Positions 11,670 to 24,120 are shown, counted from the first letter of the stretch. The stretch is 64,000 nucleotides of DNA from Leptobrachium leishanense (GCA_009667805.1 CM019067.1:62106637-62170636), one strand, 5' to 3'. Numbers and translations are program-made. The notes: generated by a model not told the origin, from the letters alone.

Positions 11670-12105
11670 TTAAGGCTAGGGTCAAATGAACGCATTATTT
11701 TCAGCGACCGTCAAAAAGTGCGTCCGAACGCATTGACGTGTTTTTTCACGGAATGCGCGAAAAACGGTTATACGATGCGCATTTTCGTGCTTGATTTGTT
11801 ACGGATCCAAACCAGGAAACTTTGGGTGTCTGGACGTTATGTTGGCCGAACATGAGCAGCGTCTGACGTCTCCTAATCCCGCATACACGCCGCTATGCTG
11901 CCGCAGCGCACTCTGTATGTCAGTACTAGGGGTTCTGCGTTCTCGAAAAAATGCGTTCATTTTCCACTTGCGTTGCGCGGCCGGACTTTCGTGCAGCCGT
12001 ACTTCGTATATTGCCCGTCATTGCGCGGCATTTTCTGCTACTGCGGCCGTGATTAAGTGCGGCTAAACGCACGTTAAAAATGCGATAGTCTGACCCCAGC
12101 CTTAA
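11670..12105. mobile_element. TTAA-flanked MITE
   Basis: TTAA occurs at 11670-11673 and 12102-12105. The ends GGCTAGGGTCAAATGAACGC and the complement of gcgatagtctgaccccagcc are inverted repeats. Both piggyBac and Kolobok/T2 elements duplicate TTAA, so the superfamily is not decided. Interior is GC-rich and non-coding. Related ends occur at 28.6-28.97 kb and 41.94-42.43 kb. Confidence 0.65.
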
Positions 12106-12284
12106 TGTCATCATGGTATAGGGCTCTGCAAAAATTAAGAATGTCAGAATATTTTTATTTGTTTTTGAAGAACCCACAAAAATAAATTCTAACAAAACTG
12201 TTAAATATATCGCCCCCAGAAGCCGTGCACAAAGGAAAGACGGGACAGATTTCAGGCCGTGTTCAGAGGGAGCGGGCTCCTCTT

Positions 12285-14530
12285 TTCCCTCCTAGATTGT
12301 AATCTCACGGGAGTGGGCTCCTCTTTTCCTCTCAGATTGTAAACTCACGGGAGCGGCTCCTCTTTTCCTCTCAGATTGTAAACTCACGGGAGCGGCTCCT
12401 CTTTTCCTCTCAGATTGTAAACTCACGGGAGCGGCTCCTCTTTTCCCTCTTAGATTGTAAACTCACGGGAGCGGCTCCTCTTTTCCCTCTTAGATTGTAA
12501 ACTCACGGGAGCGGCTCCTCTTTTCCCTCTTAGATTGTAAACTCACGGGAGCGGCTCCTCTTTTCCTCTTAGATTGTAAACTCACGGGAGCGGCTCCTCT
12601 TTTCCTCTTAGATTGTAATCTCACGGGAGTGGGCTCCTCTTTTCCTCTCAGATTGTAAACTCACGGGAGCGGCTCCTCTTTTCCTCTCAGATTGTAAACT
12701 CACGGGAGCGGCTCCTCTTTTCCTCTCAGATTGTAAACTCACGGGAGCGGCTCCTCTTTTCCCTCTTAGATTGTAAACTCACGGGAGCGGCTCCTCTTTT
12801 CCCTCTTAGATTGTAAACTCACGGGAGCGGCTCCTCTTTTCCCTCTTAGATTGTAAACTCACGGGAGCGGCTCCTCTTTTCCTCTTAGATTGTAATCTCA
12901 CGGGAGTGGCTCCTCTTTTCCTCTCAGATTGTAAACTCACGGGAGCGGCTCCTCTTTTCCTCTCAGATTGTAAACTCACGGGAGCGGCTCCTCTTTTCCT
13001 CTCAGATTGTAAACTCACGGGAGCGGCTCCTCTTTTCCCTCTTAGATTGTAAACTCACGGGAGCGGCTCCTCTTTTCCCTCTTAGATTGTAAACTCACGG
13101 GAGCGGCTCCTCTTTTCCCTCTTAGATTGTAAACTCACGGGAGCGGCTCCTCTTTTCCCTCTTAGATTGTAAACTCACGGGAGCGGCTCCTCTTTTCCCT
13201 CTTAGATTGTAAACTCACGGGAGCGGCTCCTCTTTTCCCTCTTAGATTGTAATCTCACAGGAGTGGGCTCCTCTTTTCCTCTCAGATTGTAAACTCACGG
13301 GAGCGGCTCCTCTTTTCCTCTCAGATTGTAAACTCACGGGAGCGGCTCCTCTTTTCCTCTCAGATTGTAAACTCACGGGAGCGGCTCCTCTTTTCCCTCT
13401 TAGATTGTAAACTCACGGGAGCGGCTCCTCTTTTCCCTCTTAGATTGTAAACTCACGGGAGCGGCTCCTCTTTTCCCTCTTAGATTGTAAACTCACGGGA
13501 GCGGCTCCTCTTTTCCCTCTTAGATTGTAAACTCACGGGAGCGGCTCCTCTTTTCCCTCTTAGATTGTAAACTCACAGGAGCGGCTCCTCTTTTCCCTCT
13601 TAGATTGTAAATTCACGGGAGCGGCTCCTCTTTTCCCTCTTAGATTGTAAACTCACGGGAGCGGCTCCTCTTTTCCTCTCAGATTGTAAACTCACGGGAG
13701 CGGCTCCTCTTTTCCCTCTTAGATTGTAAACTCACGGGAGCGGCTCCTCTTTTCCCTCTTAGATTGTAAACTCACGGGAGCGGCTCCTCTTTTCCCTCTT
13801 AGATTGTAAACTCACGGGAGCGGCTCCTCTTTTCCCTCTTAGATTGTAAACTCACGGGAGCGGCTCCTCTTTTCCCTCTTAGATTGTAAACTCACGGGAG
13901 TGGGCTCCTTTTTTCCTCTCAGATTGTAAACTCACGGGAGCAGGCTCCTCTTTTCCTCTCAGATTGTAAACTCACGGGAGCGGCTCCTCTTTTCCCTCTT
14001 AGATTGTAAACTCACGGGAGCGGCTCCTCTTTTCCCTCTTAGATTGTAAAATAATGGGAGCAGCTCCTCTTTTCCTCTTAGATTGTAAACTCATGGGAGC
14101 GGCTCCTCTTTTCCCCCTTAGATTGTAAGCTCACGGGAGCGTGTTCCTCTTTTCTCCTCTTGGATTGTAAACTCACGGGAGCAGCTCCTCTTTTCCCTCT
14201 TAGATTGTAAATTCACGGACAGGCCCCTTTTTTCCCTCTTAGTTTGTAAACTCACGGGAGCGTGTTCCTCTTTTCCCTCTCTGATTGTAAACTCACGGGA
14301 ACAGGCCCCTCTCCGATTGTTAGCTCACGGGAGCAGGTCCCTCCTAGATTGTAAACTCACGGGAACAGGACCCACTTAGATTGTAAATTCGCGGGAGCAA
14401 GCCCCTCTTAGATTGTAAACTCACGGGAGCAGGCCCCTCTTAGATTGTAAACTCATGGGAGCAGGTCCCTCTTAGATTGTAAGCTCACGGGAACAGGTTC
14501 CCTTAGAGTGTAAGCTCACGCCTTTTGGAT
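12285..14530. repeat. Minisatellite of ~40 bp units derived from a LINE tail
   Basis: About 55 units of 39-41 bp read agattgtaaactcacgggag followed by cggctcctcttttcc(c)tct(t/c). Units alternate between ccctctta and cctctcag variants in runs, and agtgggctcc variants recur near 12300, 12620, 12905, 13260 and 13895. This gives a loose higher-order period. The last ~10 units (14100-14530) are degenerate. The unit matches the tagattgtaagctcacg box of the LINE tails at 15208 and 29357, so a single box has been amplified. Confidence 0.9.
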
Positions 14531-14829
14531 TGTGCACTACAGGTGCAGTTAATGTCCCGTGCTCCGGAGCCACCCTAAGCCTGTTTGGGAAGGCTCTGGG
14601 TGGGGAGCCCGAGGGTTCCCTGTGCCTCCATTTGAGGGTTCCCTGTGTGCGAAATCCGGCTGGTAGGGTTGTGTGCACGATCTAGCTGTGTTGGATGCGC
14701 GCACAGCTGACCGGTAGGGCTGCGTGCGCATACGTCTCTCCTGGATATGAATGCATCTGGCTCTGCTGGATGCACGCGCATCCAGGATGGCAACGGACGA
14801 CTGGAACGCTTTTAGATATATAGATGAAT

Positions 14830-15390
14830 TTCTGGCTGACTAGTTTCTCTTTTAAACTTTTCCCTTCGGTTTTGTCTCACTGTCAATATGCTTCTCCAAC
14901 CCGTCCCCATGTCGTAAATACCCCTTATAGCCCCTTATAGCCTGTGTCTTTTTCTATGTACAGATCACCATCCAAAGTCATCACCCTCTCCTGCTGCTGC
15001 CGCTTTTAAACCTGCTGTCCCATCCATCCACCCTCCCACCCAGTCCTGGGCCTAAATTTAAAGCTCTCCCTTACAGCTGTATCCACTTTGGTTCACAAAT
15101 AATTCATGCCCAAGCTTCTGGTCCGTCCCATGCAATCACAGCTATTTTATTTATAGCCACCAGCTCCACACTCCCCCTGTTCCCTTTTGTTTCACATACC
15201 TCTGTCCCTTAGATTGTAAGCTCACGAGATGTCTGGCTGAGCACATGTATAAAGTGTTGTATTAGCAGGACAAATATCCTATGGGCAGGGCCGTCTGTTC
15301 CTAATGTATTTATTACTATGTCTCACATTTGTGCTTCCCCATTGAACAGCGCTTCGGAATCTGTTGGCGCTATATACGTAACTGTAACTA
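14830..15390 (+). mobile_element. L2-like LINE 3' end
   Basis: A pyrimidine-rich non-coding part is followed by ccttagattgtaagctcacg (15208), gggcagggccgtc, and finally acagcgcttcggaatctg with tggcgctatatacgt. This is the standard tail order of the L2-like fragments elsewhere in the window. The ORF2 part is not clearly readable here. Confidence 0.5.
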
Positions 15391-15445
15391 CCTGAAATTT
15401 CTGTGCACGTTGACATATGTGAAATACGTAAAATTAGATTTTTGG

Positions 15446-15459
15446 CCACTAGGTGGCGC
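15446..15459. promoter_or_regulatory. Candidate CTCF-binding core
   Basis: CCACTAGGTGGCGC fits the vertebrate CTCF core consensus CCASYAGRKGGCRS at every position. It sits just beyond a LINE tail. Occupancy cannot be judged from sequence. Confidence 0.4.
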
Positions 15460-15559
15460 TTACACATTACGAGATTATTATTTCCTATCTTGTCCTCTAC
15501 CAGTGTGTGTGACTGACACCCATTATCAAACAATCATTACTGGTTATCACAGCACCAGA

Positions 15560-16488
15560 GTCACATAGGGGCTGGTGAAACAGCAGCTCCAGAGCCGTTG
15601 TTTTAAAATATGCTCAGAGTAAAGTTAATTTTTATGACACATTGCATTCATCCCAAAAAGAAAGAATAATCCATAGGAAGAGAGGAGAAAGATGGGCATA
15701 GGACATAGGGGACACAGGAACAAAGTGAGATCAGAGGGATTTGTATTGGTCAGCTAGTCCTGGGTCTAGGGTAGCAGATTGGAGGGGGGGCAGATTTTTT
15801 TTTTCTCATGTCCTTTCTTTTGGCAGGTCAATATATTTGAAGTGCCCAGGTGCATAGTTGCCGGCAGTCCTGGTTTCCCAGAGACGGTTCTGGGTTTGTG
15901 CTCAGTGATTTGTGGGTTAATGTCCCAAGATTCTATCGCACGTTGTGAGTGTTGCAGTGGATGTGTTACGGTTAGACTCACAGCACAATTAACACCCGGG
16001 TCACTGAGCACCAACCCAGAAACCTGCCAGGAACACTCTGCCCATTGGCAACTATGCAGTAATATAACAGACCTGCAAAGCAATAATACTCCCAGCAATG
16101 AGTCTGTAAACTATAATTAATGTCGTTATAAAGCACTCAGAGTAAAACAGATAATTTGCTCTAGTTTTACATTTGTAGTAACATAAAGGCCCAGGTAATG
16201 AACACTTGCCTTAATGTCATGTTTATGTTCAGATTTACTTGCTGTTGGTTGAGGGGGCCAGCAGGATTTGGAATGCCTTGGCAGCCTGAAGTATAAATGC
16301 ACCCCGGTGGGAGCTAAAATCAAAATTTCTCCCCATGAAGCACATTCTTCAGCACTGGATGACTTCAATTATTATACGAATGATTGGAGACACACTTTTC
16401 AGCTCATTGTTGTGAAATAAAGTAATTTTTTTAATAATATCTAAACCGTCCAGGTATCTTTGCCATTCGGTTATTTTGGTGAAAACAC
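15560..16488. other. Unassigned stretch
   Basis: Open frames of 80-113 codons exist on both strands near 15766-16368, but they overlap each other and show no family motif. No repeat structure is obvious. Confidence 0.25.
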
Positions 16489-16701
16489 ATTATTATTATT
16501 AGAATTTATATAGCGCCAACAGTTTCTGCAGCACTTTACAATAACCAAAGGGAATGAGATACAGATAAATGGACATAGGATGGAGATACTAGGTGTAGAG
16601 GGCGCTGCTCATTGGAGCTTACAGTCTAGAGCAGGGATGTCCAAACTCCACCCCCCCAGATGTTCCTGAACTACAACTGCCAGAAATCTCTTGACTGCAT
16701 T

Positions 16702-17124
16702 TATTCTGCTTCCCTAAGCAAAGCTGTGAGGCGTGGGTGCTTTAGACTAGCTGGAGTCTGTATTTGACCAGTACTCACACGATGAAGTTCAGCAGATAGC
16801 ATCAACTCAGCAAAAACTGACACGTAGACAGATGAATCCAGTTGAAGAGTTTAATGATCAGACTGGCAATCTTGTTAGTGTACAGCAATGCAAGTAAAAA
16901 GACATTAGATTTGTCTAGCAGTTAGCACAGAATGGCTGCTATGTGATCAGGAAGTAACTAACAACAAGACACTGAGTAGAGGGGTGGAACTATCAGGATG
17001 CAGAAAGCTACGGAAACCCAGCAGAGAAAAAATAGCTATGAAATCCATAGCATGTAAGCAGCAAAGGCAAATTCAACACATAACAGAAAAATATACAATA
17101 AATCTTAAAACATGGGGCATGACA
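16702..17124 (-). repeat. 3' LTR of the BEL/Pao element
   Basis: Equal in length to the copy at 24121-24543. Left flank ends GCATT. An aataaatctt/ataaatcttaa segment near the 5' side (minus strand end at 17105) is shared by both copies. Confidence 0.85.
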
Positions 17125-17431
17125 CTCCCCGTCTGAAATCTTTAGATTTCAAAATAAACTAACACTAACTCTAGATGTCCTCCTGGAAACCCAATGCGGA
17201 CCTAAAAAACAAAGGTAAAGCATTCAATAATACAACTTTACACTTTATAGTCAGTAAGTCAACAGTTTTGAAGGTAGGCCATAGTTCCAGATGCGAGGAG
17301 AAAATAACAAGTTAACCCATCTTCGTGCTGGGGAAGCCGCACTAGGCCAAAACTTCCGCCAACACAATTGTAATCCAACTGGCTGTTATTGTGGAAAGGC
17401 TTCTGCGGAGAGCAGAAACTCTTAACTGACC

Positions 17432-17591
17432 TTTTCCCTTGGCACAAGGAGTATCAGATCAGTGATTGGCCGGAAGAAACTATGTACCACACCTCCTTTA
17501 GTCCCCTTGACTTTCATGTTTCGGATTCTTTGATCCTCACTAGACATAACCTGAGTGACAAGACCCATTGGCAGGAGTTGGCAATCCACGA
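17432..17591 (-). pseudogene. BEL/Pao pol tail, DUF5641-like
   Basis: The minus-strand frame reads QLLPMGLVTQVMSSEDQRIR and, later, FFRPITDLILL before TAA. This matches the usual P-[LM]-G-x-V ... RPhxxLhLL pattern of the carboxy-terminal DUF5641 domain downstream of integrase in BEL/Pao pol. It is continuous in frame with the L6 residues before it. The integrase that should lie upstream is missing. Confidence 0.7.
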
Positions 17592-19380
17592 ACTTCTGAT
17601 CGGCTTTGCGCTGTTGTGTGACTGCGTATATGTCCTTCTCTGTTTTAACCCCTTAAGGGCCGCTGACGTACCCTGTACGTCTTGTCCTCGGGTCTCCCTT
17701 AGACCCGCGGACGTACAGGGTACGTCAGCGGCGCCTAATCCCCCTCCCGCCCGATACTCAACTCCCTCGCCGGATCCCACGGCGATCTGGAAGGGAGGAA
17801 GCCTGCCCATGTAATTTACATGGGCAGGCGAGGCTGATGACGTCACCACGCTGCGTGGTGACGTCATCAGCAGGCGTCCCCATGCATTTCAATGGAGGGG
17901 AGGGGGGGCTCCTTTGGAGCCCTCTATCTCCCCAACCATTGAAGCTAGGGAGATGCCGTTTGCACCGCTGGAGAGGGGAAAGCCTCCCCTTTCCAGCGGT
18001 GTATGGAATTAACCGTTTCGCCGCCGGATCACGTTCCGGCGCCAATTGGCGCCAAAATGCGATTCAACCCTGGAGGGGGGCTGACATCTTGGATGTCAGC
18101 CAAGCCTACAGGTCCCCCCCCACCCACTGACAACCTCACCATATGTGTGAGGATGTCAGTGGGCCAGTTAACCATCTAGCTGCCATGTAGAGATAAGGGG
18201 ATCCTAAGGATCCCTTTATCTCCCGATCCATGGCAGCTAGATGGTCATATTTGCCATCATTTGAAAGGCCTGATTATGGCCTTTCAAATGATACCAAACA
18301 TGACCAGGTTTGGTTTTAAAACAAATTAAAAAGAAAATTAAAAAAAAATAAAAAAATAAAAAAATTAAATAAAATAAAAAAATGTTTGTTTTTTAAAAAG
18401 TTTTTTTGTCTGGGGGGGTTTAATTAAATAGGACCTAGGCTGTCATCTAAAAATAATTATCACAAAATGGTCAGAATGAGCGCAGCGCACATAGGTGAAC
18501 TGTCTCAGCAGTGAAGGGGTTAAAAAGCAAACGCATGTAAAAATTGGGTATTTCTAGTCTCGGACAAAATTTTGAACCTATTTAGCCGGAGTCGTTTTGG
18601 TGGTTGTAGATTTTGGGGATTAAATTACAAAAAAGTGTGTTTTTACCATTATTTTCCTCATATTTTCATATTTTTTTTATAGTAAATTATTGGATATGAT
18701 GGAAATAATGGTATTTCTAGAAAATCCATTTAATGGCGGGAAAAAGGGTGTATAATATGTGTGGGTTGAATAAACGAGTAAGAGGAAAATTTGACCTAAA
18801 CACTAACAGCGCAGAAACGTAAAAACAGCAGCGGTCACTAAAAGACGGATTTGTGTAAAACCGCCCGGTCACTAAGGGGTTAAAGATCTCTTCCTCCTGG
18901 CGCTTGGGTTTGCACAGCCTCTTATTCTTGAAGTAAGCATCAGTCAGGTGCTTTGAAACCTTGACACTTGAGATATTAACTTTTGTGGAAGTGGTAATAA
19001 CAAATTTCTGGTGAGCTCTACGCTTCCCCCTGTAGCATCCATTGAGGAGTATAAGTACAGTCCCAAGGAGTGATGGAGGAGCGCAGGTTGCGTTTGTGCT
19101 GGCTGAAGGGCTTCTTGCCATGGCTTAACAGCTTCCTTGGAACATCTTCTGTAGGATAATAGCAAGGCATTTTACGCAGTTTGACTACACGTGTACCGCC
19201 ATTCTTATGCCCACCGACTGTCTTTTACACAGTAGCTCTAGCCTTCTCCCCTTTCTTCCTTTCAATCTTTGTTTCTGGGGCTTTGTACTTGCACTTGTAG
19301 AGGGCTTTCCTGGCAGAACTGGAACATTTCCCGATTCCGCGGACCAGCACTGGATTCCGGCTGGCATGGAGCCGGTTCAT
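17592..19380 (-). pseudogene. rpl6: Ribosomal protein L6 (eL6) coding sequence captured in BEL/Pao
   Basis: The minus strand encodes stretches diagnostic of vertebrate L6: [69 protein letters not shown], and [13 protein letters not shown]. The sequence is intronless. It starts inside the L6 amino-terminal basic region, without the initiator part, and ends near QRKADQK, before the natural carboxy end. There is no poly(A). Defects: TAA after KARATV (about 19225), a one-base frameshift after SSITP, and loss of ~26 codons after RGKR. A piggyBac-like element splits it at a TTAA. It is not a functional ribosomal gene. Confidence 0.88.
17649..18879. mobile_element. piggyBac-like element inserted in the L6 sequence
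   Basis: TTAA duplications lie at 17645-17648 and 18880-18883. The ends CCCCTTAAGGGC and ...GGTCACTAAGGGG are inverted. The interior has GC-rich palindromes around 17650-18250 (gacgtcaccacgctgcgtgg; ccatctagctgcc with its complement), then an AT-rich half. It shares gataccaaacatgacc with the copies at 10.2 kb and 27.7 kb. No transposase frame. It is the youngest layer of the nest. Confidence 0.8.
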
Positions 19381-20388
19381 CTTCTTCACAGCCTCGGTTT
19401 TCTTTTTCGAGGTGCGCTTTAAAGAGGAAAATCGAGCAGCTGCTTGCTGTGGATTGTTAGGTAGCTTTTCTCTAGGCATACGAGAGGGTAAGGGTGCTAC
19501 CCAGCTATTGGCATCATCCTGAGTGAATTCTTTATCCATCGTCTTGAGAAATTCCCTATCTTCTCTTGCCAGTGCCAGTTTGTTGTCATAGTTGGTAGAA
19601 TTGAACACTGTGGCTCCAAAGGTGTTATCCCAGGACTGAAAAGCATTACATTTATCTTGGTCGTCATGTTGCCATTCGTTGCTGTTCAATTTCTCCTTCA
19701 CTCTGTAATTGTATGGGCACGGTTCAAGATAGGCGTTGCGACCATTTGGCAACATGTGTGTTTTGTAGGAAGCAATCTTGGTAGGCACCTTCATTTCCCT
19801 TATACAAACATTGCCTATGATAACCCAACCTAGATCAAGGAGTTGAGCATCATGTGGACCATTAATTTGTTGCCGTACCTTATGTATTCTAAGGATATCT
19901 CTTCCCAGGAGAATTAGCATATCTGCATTATTGTCAAGGGCTGGAATTTCGTTAGCTATAGCCTTCAGATGAGGATGGTGTAGGACAGCTTCTGGCGTAG
20001 GGATTGCTTGCTTGTTAGATGAGATCTGGTTGCACTCGACCAGTGTGGGTAACGGTAATTCCAGATTGCCCCCAAGAGAGGCTACTATGAATCCGCTGGC
20101 TCTTCTTCCAGAGACCTCTGTAATGCCACTACATGTACCTAAAGTATAAGGGTAGGAATCTCCTTTTATGTTGAAAATATCAAAGAGTTCCGTTCTTGCG
20201 AGGGACCGATTGTTCTGATCATCCAGGTTGGCGTAAACGTTAACAGACTTTCCTGGATGATCCTTGTGATATATGTTAACTAAGCATATTTTAGCACAAG
20301 ACTTGTTGCAAAGATATTCACTGCAGACTACTGTACAAGAAGAGGACACTATGGTAACTTCCCGATCTGTAGTCTCCCTGCCGTGCAT
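19225..20388 (-). pseudogene. BEL/Pao protease region fused in frame to L6
   Basis: A single open frame of 387 codons starts with a DUF1758-like retropepsin region ([19 protein letters not shown] near residue 50; later [13 protein letters not shown] and [13 protein letters not shown]). It continues through the usual protease-to-RT linker ([20 protein letters not shown], then FSSLKRT) and passes directly into L6 residues without changing frame. In normal BEL/Pao elements RT follows the linker. An in-frame TAA lies just upstream (about 20410), so gag and protease are now separated. Confidence 0.75.
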
Positions 20389-20399
20389 TGACCCAGGAG

Positions 20400-23300
20400 G
20401 GGAGTCTGTTTACGTTGCAGGCATGTACTGAGATGGATGTAGCGCCTGCACGTGATCCACACTATTGCATTCTATGCACTTGATAGGGCATTTGCAGTCT
20501 TTGGCAAAGTGCTCAGTAGAAGCGCAACATCTGAAACATACACTGTCACGACAACTACGCGCGCACTATGAAAGATGCAGGGTTAAGCAACTCACTATCT
20601 GTCTATCCTAGACCCAAATAATGACTACGCGGACAACAATCCCCCGCGCGCATGTGCCTAACTTCCCCTGATAACGTCTTCGCTCGCGACACGCATGTAG
20701 AACATGATTAAGTGGTCACAGGGTCGCAACGCTACCCGGCTACTCTCATCCCAGAATACCGACTACGTTTCCCACAATCCTTACACCCACTTCCTTACTC
20801 TATTCGTTATGCTGCCACCAGTTCTCACGAACACTAGGCGCGCTACAGCGAGAGACGCTGGGATAAGCAATCGACTATCTGTCTATCCTAGACCCAAATA
20901 ATGACTACACGGACAACAATCCCTGTGCGCTTACCCAACCGTCCCCAGCCACTGCAACTCACAATTTAATAGATACTCGAGCTTAAAACAAAAAAAACAA
21001 TAATCCAGTCTCTTCAGTTAGCATGGGTCGAATATCAGTCAAAAGCAGAACTTAATAAGTTATATTTATTATGATATAAAAAAGTTATCACAGTGCATTT
21101 GTTACAAAAAGATGGATATGATAAATCAATTAATTACACATTACACACAAACAGCAAACAAATAAAAGGGCGATAACAGCAGATCCTAGTTACTTACAAT
21201 ATACGCTAGACGATCAGCCATAGGGAGGTTCTATTAGGAGCTGGCAATATTTCATCAATTCTCGATTGACCTCCAAGGAAATAGCCCCGAACTCATGCTT
21301 GATTCAGAATATATATAGGGCTGCCTTTTTTCTAAGTACAGCCTCCTAGCTGGTAGAGCCTTTGCCTACAATTCCCAGAATTCCCCTTTCCTGGGCACGC
21401 TCAGTGCACTCCTTCATTAATTTTAATTCCCTGGTCTATCAATCATCTCCCGAAGACCACTCTAGTGATCAAAGGATGTGCTTCCTTCTTTGAAAAGCAT
21501 GAGCACTTACACCTTGGTGCCTCGGTGTCTGCAGCCAAGACTCAAAGGTGTGAATAGAGGATACACCACCTGTCAGTTCACCAAATGGGTTATTTCCACC
21601 CTGGTCCTGTATTGAAGGAATCCCATTTCGCAGCAACCTGTTATATCCCTCCAAGGGGAAAAAGATAACCATTTTAATTACTTTCTAGCACATACGCAAA
21701 GGAGGTTGTGCACCAGGCAGCTGTGGAAAATGGATACTTCGCATATACAGATAGCCATATATATATATCTATATACCTGTATATAGCAATATATATACTG
21801 TATATATAGATATACAGATAGCTAGACACAGAGAAATAGGTATGTCTATCTTTGACATACACCATATGTCTTTAGGAGCTCCTCGCGCTCTTGGAGTGGT
21901 TTCTTTCTAAAGCCAATGCACTTTTTGAGGGGATGTGGCTTCTTATAAATAGGACAAAGGCGATTAGGATTCTCAATCGTTTCACCTTGTTTGCAGTCGT
22001 TAGGAATTGAGGTAGGAGGGGGAAGGACATTAGTCTTCTTCACTGATACTGGACCCCTGCTGCCTCTGTGGTTAAAGTGCGAGATTTCGGACATCTGAGG
22101 AAGGAAGCCTGAAGCGTGGAACTCGTAGGAAAAACTGGGGTCGTTCTTTGTTTCTGCAATGTCTCTTATGAACTCACAAAAGTAGAAGAAAGGTGAAAAG
22201 GAGATTTGGTTCACTCTTTTATACTTTGCCCCAAGTGCAGTCCATTTTTCCTGGATATTGTATTGCAGCTTGAAAACTATTGGGTTTACCCCACAAGCAA
22301 AGTGTCTGTCTTGGCCAGCTGCACCTCCCAGAGAAGGTCACTGAGTTCCAAGTATTTCTGATTGTCCTTGCCGGAAATATTTGGGAAACTGTGCAGGCGG
22401 TTCAACAGAGCGTTCTCTGACTTCAGGGCTGCCGTAGCTTTGATCAAGTCTTTGCCAAGCAGCGTTGAGGCCCGACGTTGGATTATTGATGTGGACAGCT
22501 CTGAGTCTCTTGACACGTTCTGTAGACTGTGGACCAAGCCATCTGATCAGCAGCTCCAGTTCCTCAGCAGGAGTAATGCAGAGATCACTAATTGCAGTTT
22601 TGAAGGCACCCTTCCAGCTTCTGTAGTTTTCAGGCTGGTCATCGAAGTTCAAAGGCTTGTCTTGGTGAGTTCACGGCGAGCCATGTATCTAGCAAACTCA
22701 GACATGTCTGTTTTCTCTGTCTTTGGGCAGGGAAATGAAGTTTGAAAGGCGTTTGCAGTATTCTGATTAAGTGACATTGGGTAGTATGCGGTTGCATCTA
22801 TATTTACCCCTGGAGTCGGTTTATCATCCATAGACTCAGGCAGGCATGGTTTTATAGCTGTATGGTTGCTAGGATTTTGATGAATTTCTGGAGGGTAGAA
22901 TTGCATCTGAGAGTTCATGCATTGGGATTGCTGTTGCACTAGGGCATGTGAAGAAAGCTCAAGGTCATTAGCTAGTAGAATATTGTACTGACCTTGGATG
23001 CAGGGTACTGCTACAGAGTCTTTTCCTTGTTTTGGAAGGTTGTCACAACTGTCAGGAACATTTGATGTTATGAGAGAGTCACTGTTTTGCTTTAGTACAT
23101 AGTCTCTGGTGCGTTTAGTGGAATCTTCCTCATCCATGTTGCATAAGCTGATGCTGTCTGTTTCACTTCCCGCAGCAGCTTGTTCTAGAATTTTTAATGC
23201 TGCTATGGCTGTGGCGTGCTCACACTGTTTCTCTAGGGCTTCTATTTGCACTCTTTTGCGAGCTTCTTCCATTTCTGCTCTTTTGCGAGCGGCGTCCGTC

Positions 23301-23909
23301 TCCATCTCTGCTTTCCTTTTGCAAAGGCTGCCTGTATTTTTGTAGTTTCTGCCTTTGCCCGGACTTGGATAAGCTGCAGACTAATTGATGAACTCTTTGA
23401 ATATTGTGAGGATTTTGACCTTGAGAGTCATGAGCTATTTGAATGCTTGCTAGTTGCTGAAACGTGAGAAGCAGTCTCTTGGAGTTGGGCAATTCTCTCT
23501 TCCGCCTTTACTCTGGCCTGATGGACTAAATTGTCTCTTTCTGAATTAAGACATTTAATTCATCTATTTCTTGTAAAGCCTGTTCAGAATTTATCTTCTC
23601 TAAATTAGAGACATAAATGTGACAGTGGGCAAGATATTGATCATGAGCTGTAGAAAGCTGTCTTAAAACTTCTTTTAGTTTGGATGCATCACAAATAGGT
23701 TGTGTGATGGTGGAGACATAACTCATCACCTGTTCCCAAAGCCATGACATTTGGTGTGATTTCTCATAGTTTATGTCCATAAGTGTTTCAGTAATCTTCC
23801 ATGTACGTTTTGTATTGCGTTTGCTTCTGATTGGATTTATTTTCATTACTTCCACATCTGAAACAAGTTGTATTTCCTGTGGTGTTAGAGAGTTTCTTCT
23901 GTCTGCCAT
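20400..23909 (-). pseudogene. BEL/Pao gag, frameshifted and interrupted
   Basis: ATG near 23909 (MADRRNSLTPQEIQ) follows a leader of short tandem motifs. It is followed by coiled, charged segments (ARKRAEMEEARKRVQIEALE near 23270-23240), a DUF1759-like capsid region (NFDDQPENYRSWKGAF, 22650-22340), and a first cysteine cluster (CPIYKKPHPLKKC). After a 1.3 kb insertion come CFRCCASTEHFAKDC and CPIKCIECNSVDH. Several frameshifts and a stop at 23526 break it. Gag packages RNA in particles. Confidence 0.7.
20544..21854. mobile_element. Unclassified 1.3 kb insertion in BEL/Pao gag
   Basis: ACATACAC is duplicated at 20536-20543 and 21855-21862, and the gag cysteine region is continuous if this segment is removed. 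The left end is TGTCACGACAAC and the right end ...CTATCTTTG, with no clear inverted repeats. Inside, ctatctgtctatcctagacc occurs twice, ~270 bp apart (about 20600 and 20873), and an AT-rich tail of tatatata lies at 21757-21830. The 8 bp duplication suggests hAT, but the ends do not prove it. Confidence 0.55.
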
Positions 23910-24120
23910 TTTAACACAGAAATCTCTGTTCACTGAAGGCTGTATACTAGTGCTGGCTGCTGTAATAGCATTTTACTGCTGGTTCACTGAAAGCTGTGTA
24001 CTTCTGCTGCAGCTGCTGTTAATGTCTTTTACTAACAGCAGTGATGCTGGACAGTTTCAGTCTTTTTACTGTTGCTGTTAATGTCTTTGCTCACTGCTAG
24101 ACAAACTAAAGTCTTTTTAC

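Noticed and set aside
17592..19380. Functional rpl6 gene
   Set aside because: Internal stop, frameshift, 26-codon loss, missing termini and an inserted element exclude function.
22362..24081. Plus-strand frames over the BEL/Pao gag
   Set aside because: Antisense of gag; minus-strand domains are clear.
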